Part shown: positions 59,319-64,000 of the stretch, in pieces | Layout of the letters: each line of letters begins with the position of its first letter | Numbering within the stretch: the stretch's first letter is position 1 | NCBI GenBank assembly: GCA_024811115.1 | Contig: JAKOGH010000395.1 | Location: 29,909-93,908, forward strand | Direction of reading: 5' to 3' | DNA length: 64,000 bases | Source of the DNA: Terana coerulea | Taxonomy: Eukaryota > Basidiomycota > Agaricomycetes > Polyporales > Phanerochaetaceae | Program-made: the position numbers and the translations under genes | The notes under the pieces: model-generated | Seen by the model: only the letters and a program-made list of their open reading frames with translations | Told to the model about the DNA's origin: nothing | The model's database searches: none

Positions 59319-60989
59319 TTAACGCAGACACAGACGCAAAGACATGCGGCACTTCGTTTCCAGAGACTGACTTGCGGTCAAGCACAGAGCAACGATGCGA
59401 AGATGTCGTGGTCCAGCACTAGACCGGCTCCACCTGGAGATGTGGTAAGGCAGTCGCCAGCAGGCGCGTCGGCTTGCCAGGTCCGGCGATGTAGACCATG
59501 CAAGGCCAAGCAGCTCTCCAAGTACGAGCACAAAACCCGGCGCGAACGAGTGCATACTGGAGACGAACATGGGCATTTGCCTGGTAGCGATCCTGCGTGC
59601 GACTTCGTACCTCTCGATGACGCCAATGGAAATGCACTTGGGACGCCGTGACGCAGGGACTTCCTTCTGGAGGCGGTTGAAGCCCTCCCGGAGCCATTGT
59701 TCTTGGTTCACAAGGGGAGGCAAAGAGTGCGTTCGCCTGCTGAGTCGCTCAGTCTCAGTGCAAGAAGGGACAACAATCTGACTTACTTTCCAGCCTGTAG
59801 ACGACATAGGCCATCGCCGCAATACAGCACCTAAACCTCCTCTTGATGTGATCGTAATCCAGGTTCCTAGGGCCGTTGTACCGCAGGATGGCCAGAGGAG
59901 GTTGGTTTAAGTCACCGAGGCTGCAGTGCATGAGGCCGCTCACGTTGGACATGATATATGCGTCCACTTGCTCTGCAGTCGCGTCTCGCTCGTCACCCTC
60001 GGCACTGCCAAGATGCCGTTAAGATCGAGCGGGTTGAGGTGGTGGGGCAAGCCTTTCGCGCCCTCAGTGCAAAAGCTGTAGAATATCGGGTTGAAGCGTT
60101 GCCGCATCTTGAAGGCCATGAGAGCGACGATCTCGCCATGGGACCCATTATCGCTTAGGTGCTGTGGAACTGCGATGGGTGGCATTTTATCGAGTTTGCG
60201 GGACAAGCATTGCCAGGTACGGCCTTGATGTAGACAAACGCACGGCGACATTTAAGCTTCATAACATCAACTGCATAGAAAAATACTCAGGAGACTGAAC
60301 AGTCATTCAACGCTTATGCACTCACTATATGCGTGATTAATGTCGCCATTGTTATCCGGGAAAGCACTTGGAGAGCAAACATGTACGCTGGCTAAACACC
60401 GGGCTGCAATCAGCGCACAAATGTACTGAAAACACGATATTATCAGCAGCTAAAATCGTAAGTGGCAAACAACCAAACTTACGTTATTCTCCGCACGAGC
60501 CTGGCCTCCAAGCCCCGTGGCATCTATGATCTACATGGTTCAGTACCTTCTCCATCTGCGAATGCCGCTGCTCTCTCCCATATGCCTAGCCGCGTACAGG
60601 TGCATCTTCCACACGAGGCCGGCGTACTGGTACATGTCGCCGAGACTGTTCGTGAAGACGCCTGCCGAAGAGCTTGTCGTGATGTGCGTGTCGAGGAACA
60701 GCACGCCCTTAGCCATGCGCCTTTGAAGGTAAAACGTGTTGCCGAGCATGAAGTTGGACAGCGACGCGTGTGGGACCGAGCCATGGCGAAGACCACGCCG
60801 TGCGTCTGCGTGGTGCGAAGCGAGAGCACGAAGACGAGTGAGCAGGGAGCATAGGTCGCCGGAGTTCTGCTTGCGAGCTGCTGCAAGTTTAGAGATTACA
60901 GAACGCGGTCGGGTTCGCGTTGGTAGTATTGGATGTTTGCGCGAAAGTAGCTTATAACGCGGGCAGGACGCGAGCGAGTGCAAGAGCAA
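59319..60989 (-). other. Unrecognised coding-like region
   Basis: Minus-strand pieces show codon-like GC third positions and plausible protein text: LSNFMLGNTFYLQRR and GVLFLDTHITTSSSAGVF (about 60650-60760), HLSDNGSHGEIVALMAFKM (about 60110), VDAYIMSNVSGLMHCSLGD and NGPRNLDYDHIKRRFRC (59800-59960), LREGFNRLQKEVPASRR (about 59690). They fall in different frames and I cannot join them into one model. I do not recognise the family. It may be a degenerate gene or one broken by the same one-base errors seen elsewhere. Function unknown. Confidence 0.3.
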
Positions 60990-63189
60990 AGCCGCAGCGC
61001 GTCTCTCTCCTGGTCACCGGCGCACGCGAGCGAGTGATCGCCGGGGAGCCAATCGTCAGAGGCGCCACAAAGTCCGTCGGCATCGACACCAAGTCGGCAC
61101 TTACAACCGTCTTTCAAATTCCACTACCATTTACCTCCCACCTCTCAGTCCATGCAAACAACTCATGACTATCTGCATGATACCGCGCACGATGTCCACG
61201 ACGTATGCGGGACCCTAGAACTCAACAGAAGCGACGTTCAGAGTCGCCTGCCTCACATGTTCACGGTGCCACTGGCATGTGCATCTTCCACTTAGGCACT
61301 CGACTTGCCAATTCTCGCCTTCCAGTGTTGGCATTCTTCCCTGGCCGCACCTCAAGAATGCCAACTATGTGTAGCCTTATGCGCGGAAGCGGACGATGCG
61401 CTTGCGCGGGCCACGGATGCTTTTTCCTCAGGCTCGACGACCTGCTCTCGAAGATTTGCCTGAAGCCGATATCGTACGCGAACTGCACCCAGGAATTCCC
61501 TTACGCCATACTTTTCTCCGAGAACGGCGACAACTTCCCCTTCTTGATGTTCTGACGCCCTACGGCCCACAATAACTCCAAACCGCTCACCTCGCGTTTG
61601 CTGCACAAGCAGGTGGCTTGCCTCAAGGAACCAACCGTCGTGCTGCAGAGGCGGTATGCTAGGCGTCGACCCGTAGGAGATGTTTTTCTGCGATTTGGAG
61701 CTGCCGGTGCTGTGAAGTGTGGTTGTCGACTTGGGGTTCCGGGAAATAGTTATGCAGGTGCGTTGCAGAAATCGTCAGAACCTGTCTGCAGCTTATGTTA
61801 TCTCCTGTGTTTTTTCGATCTCTCATACCACTTCCCAACTTGAAGCGGCACTCCATCGACCGTGAAGTCCTGGAAAACAAACCATCTTCATTGAAGAGCC
61901 AGTGACTTAAGTGTCGAAAGCTGAAGGCTGGCGTGCGGTGCCACCGGGATTGTGTATCCTGTCATCTCCCTCACTATGAAAGACTACCCGCCGAAGCCCA
62001 GGCCTTTCCCCAGCGCTTTTACTGCGGCCAACAGCCTTGTAACGCGCCCTGCCGACCCAACAGGCTGTACAACCGGAGCACATGTTCCCCGACTACGGGA
62101 TCGTCAAGGCTCTCACAGGGATTCCCGCGCTTCCCGTTACGGAGAACGTGTAAAAGAGCAATACGGATATCTCATTGCCAGGTGTTTGCAACCTGAGGAG
62201 ACAGTACGCTGCACAGAAAACCGTTCTCTGTCCAGCCACCGTTAGAGTTCGCCGATGGACAATTTGCCACCGCACGCTACATTAACGGATACATTCGTAC
62301 AATCTCGACGCCCCTGTCGCTCCCTACCGGCTCGCCGCTTGCCTGTTTGCCGCTCTTCTGGTCTGTCTGCATGACCGTTGGCTCAGGCGTACTGCCTTGT
62401 CCCGCTACGCGAGCGTCCTGAATCCGCTACTCGGAGCTGGTCGCTACCTCTGACGTTGCCTCTGTCGTCGGCTTTGTCTTCTACGCTGGGTCGTCCAATA
62501 CTTGTCACATATACTATCTTCAGAAAGCCCTGTTTTATGCCATCTTTGCACACGGTGTTACTTGAGATGCACGACACGTGCCGTTCAACATTGTAACCCG
62601 CAGGTACGCAGGACCTTTCGTGCAGGTTCCATCCACGCGCTCGCCGTACCTGCATTCGGGCGATGCTCAGGACACTGAAAATACAATGTAGCTTCGACTA
62701 TGCTGTACCACCGCCTCCGAGTCAGCGCCGGCATGGAAGAGCCAGGAGGACTCGGTTCAGCCACACTTGCACTTCGATTTATGGTGAGCCCGAACGCCTG
62801 CATCGTCCATTGCCCTTGCTGACTACTACATTCTGGGCCCATAAGCCTTCATGTTTCTAGGCTGCGTCCTCTAAGCATGTTCAACTTGGACGCAGCCAAT
62901 TAGAGCTTCAACCTGCTTGTTCAGCGCCCGATGGTTCGAGTTCTTGGGCAGACTCATTGATTCTTGCTTGGATCTTCTTCACCCCAATCTGTACCGTGCA
63001 CAGCTGCGGTAACTGCCGTGAAGCGCGGGTCGTGGCAAGAATGCATGCACCGCCTTCTTCGCCCAGGACATTAATCCTTCTCCGTTGACGACTCGACTAC
63101 GACTCCCTGCGCCACTGCGAGGTTCTCACTTACTGCGCCCTTAACACCCATCTTGCAAGCGAACACCACATACCTGACCTGTAGATAGT
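60990..63189. other. Intergenic, nothing firmly recognised
   Basis: Frames at 61205-61555, 61952-62245 and 62378-62655 have no domain, signal or splice pattern that I trust. The last 110 bp resemble the flank of the earlier DUF6535 copy. Confidence 0.4.
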
Positions 63190-64000
63190 ATGCCTGATCT
63201 GGACCCGCCCACAGATTCTCCTTCCTCCGTACGTTGGCCGCTTAGACACAACTTACATTCGTGATACTCATATTGTACTTTTTGCATCTCACAGACTACA
63301 AACAAAGACACGCCTGCTGGATGGGCTGCGATAGAGGATTTCCTCCGCAAGCAGACCGCCGGGAGCACCCTCTCTGGATGGGCCGCGATCGAGGACTTTT
63401 TCCTGAAGCACGACAACGGTTGGATCAAGGACTTCACGGACGACATTGATACGTTGCTGGTATTTGTGAGTATTCAATGTCTTCCGGTTTACTCTACTGA
63501 TGTCCCAATATTTATTCGGCATTGGTTTAGGCTGGTCTGTTCTCCGCTATCGTCACGGCGTTCGTCGTTGCGACGCGTATCCTATGCTACAAGAAGACAA
63601 CACCGACACTACCAACCAGCTCACCGCCCTTGGCATCTCCCCCAGCTTCGCGCGACGGCGACCGCCGCGGTCAACTTCACACTCACGTCCCTCCTTGACC
63701 CTTCCCCATTCTCACCTTCCACCGCCGTCATCACCATCAACATCCTCTTCTTCCTCAGCCTCATCTTCAGCCTCGCCGCCGCGTTCCTTGGCATTGTCGC
63801 AAAGCAATGGCTGCGCGAATACAAGCGGTGGAACTCACCACTTGCGACACCTCGGGACAACATCATCATACGACAGCTTCGTTTCGAGGCTTGGGAGGAC
63901 TGGAACGTCGGTGCCACCATCAATTCCGTTCCTGCGCTGCTCGAGCTCGGCATGATCCTATTTCTCATCGGCGTCGCTATCCTTCTGTGGACACTGAACA
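63190..64000 (+). pseudogene. DUF6535 membrane protein, third copy (right edge cuts it)
   Basis: Exon 1 MPDLDPPTDSPSS; exon 2 AGWAAIEDFLRKQTAGST and again GWAAIEDFFLKHDNGW, DDIDTLLVF; then AGLFSAIVTAFVVAT, where a CGTAT in place of TGT shifts the frame, and C5 (63639-63643) one short in GISP-QLRATATAAV. With these allowed the reading equals copy 2 through LSLIFSLAAAFLGIVAKQW, RDNIIIRQLRFEAWEDWN and LLELGMILFLIGVAILLWTLN at the edge. Over 85% similar to copy 2 at nucleotide level by eye, so a recent duplicate. Confidence 0.65.

Overview
The window reads as nuclear DNA of a filamentous basidiomycete, most likely an Agaricomycete. Genes are packed on both strands and split by many introns of about 50-70 nt with GT/AG ends. 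One long-variable-arm tRNA-Leu has an intron. The DUF6535 membrane-protein family, which is expanded in Agaricomycetes, occurs three times at the right end. The protein set (SLU7, SR140, RACK1, MKK1, GCN5, RRP4, ERD1, cyclophilin B, formate dehydrogenase) is typical fungal housekeeping plus saprotroph accessory functions (sugar and anion permeases, expansin/GH45-like secreted protein, oxidoreductase clusters).

Layout. 0-5.1 kb: two splicing factors (SLU7, minus, cut by the left edge; SR140/U2SURP, plus) separated by tRNA-Leu(UAG). 5.1-10.2 kb: an allantoate-type MFS permease and a cell-wall-integrity MAPKK. 11.6-14.5 kb: a tandem pair of SDR oxidoreductases. 14.8-20.6 kb: RACK1 (minus), a U24 C/D snoRNA on the opposite strand just upstream of it, a nucleoside hydrolase and a fucose-permease-type transporter. 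21.4-25.1 kb: a low-complexity secreted protein and a bZIP-like protein. 25.4-28.4 kb: a conserved unknown and an EXS/ERD1 protein. 29.8-39 kb: formate dehydrogenase, GCN5, an expansin-like protein, cyclophilin B with a possible alternative membrane tail, initiator tRNA-Met and RRP4. 39.5-42.3 kb: a Ser/Pro-rich unknown. 44-51 kb: four tandem copies of a retinol-dehydrogenase-like SDR. 52.7-64 kb: DUF6535 copies, one split by a 358-bp hAT-type MITE with a perfect 8-bp target duplication, and otherwise gene-poor sequence.

A recurring feature is that many highly conserved genes (SR140, MFS, FDH, expansin, RRP4, SDR copies and others) are each broken by a single-base length change, mostly in a short homopolymer. 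The pattern is best explained by consensus sequencing errors, so the literal reading frames understate the gene content. Real sequence-level changes (the Tyr-to-His substitution in an SDR active site and the MITE insertion) stand apart from this.

No CRISPR array, prophage or bacterial operon structure is present. The window shows no obvious single new multi-gene system. The most interesting items are the divergent U24/RACK1 arrangement, the MITE-split DUF6535 gene, the cyclophilin B alternative tail, and the two SDR families with lost or retained catalytic residues.
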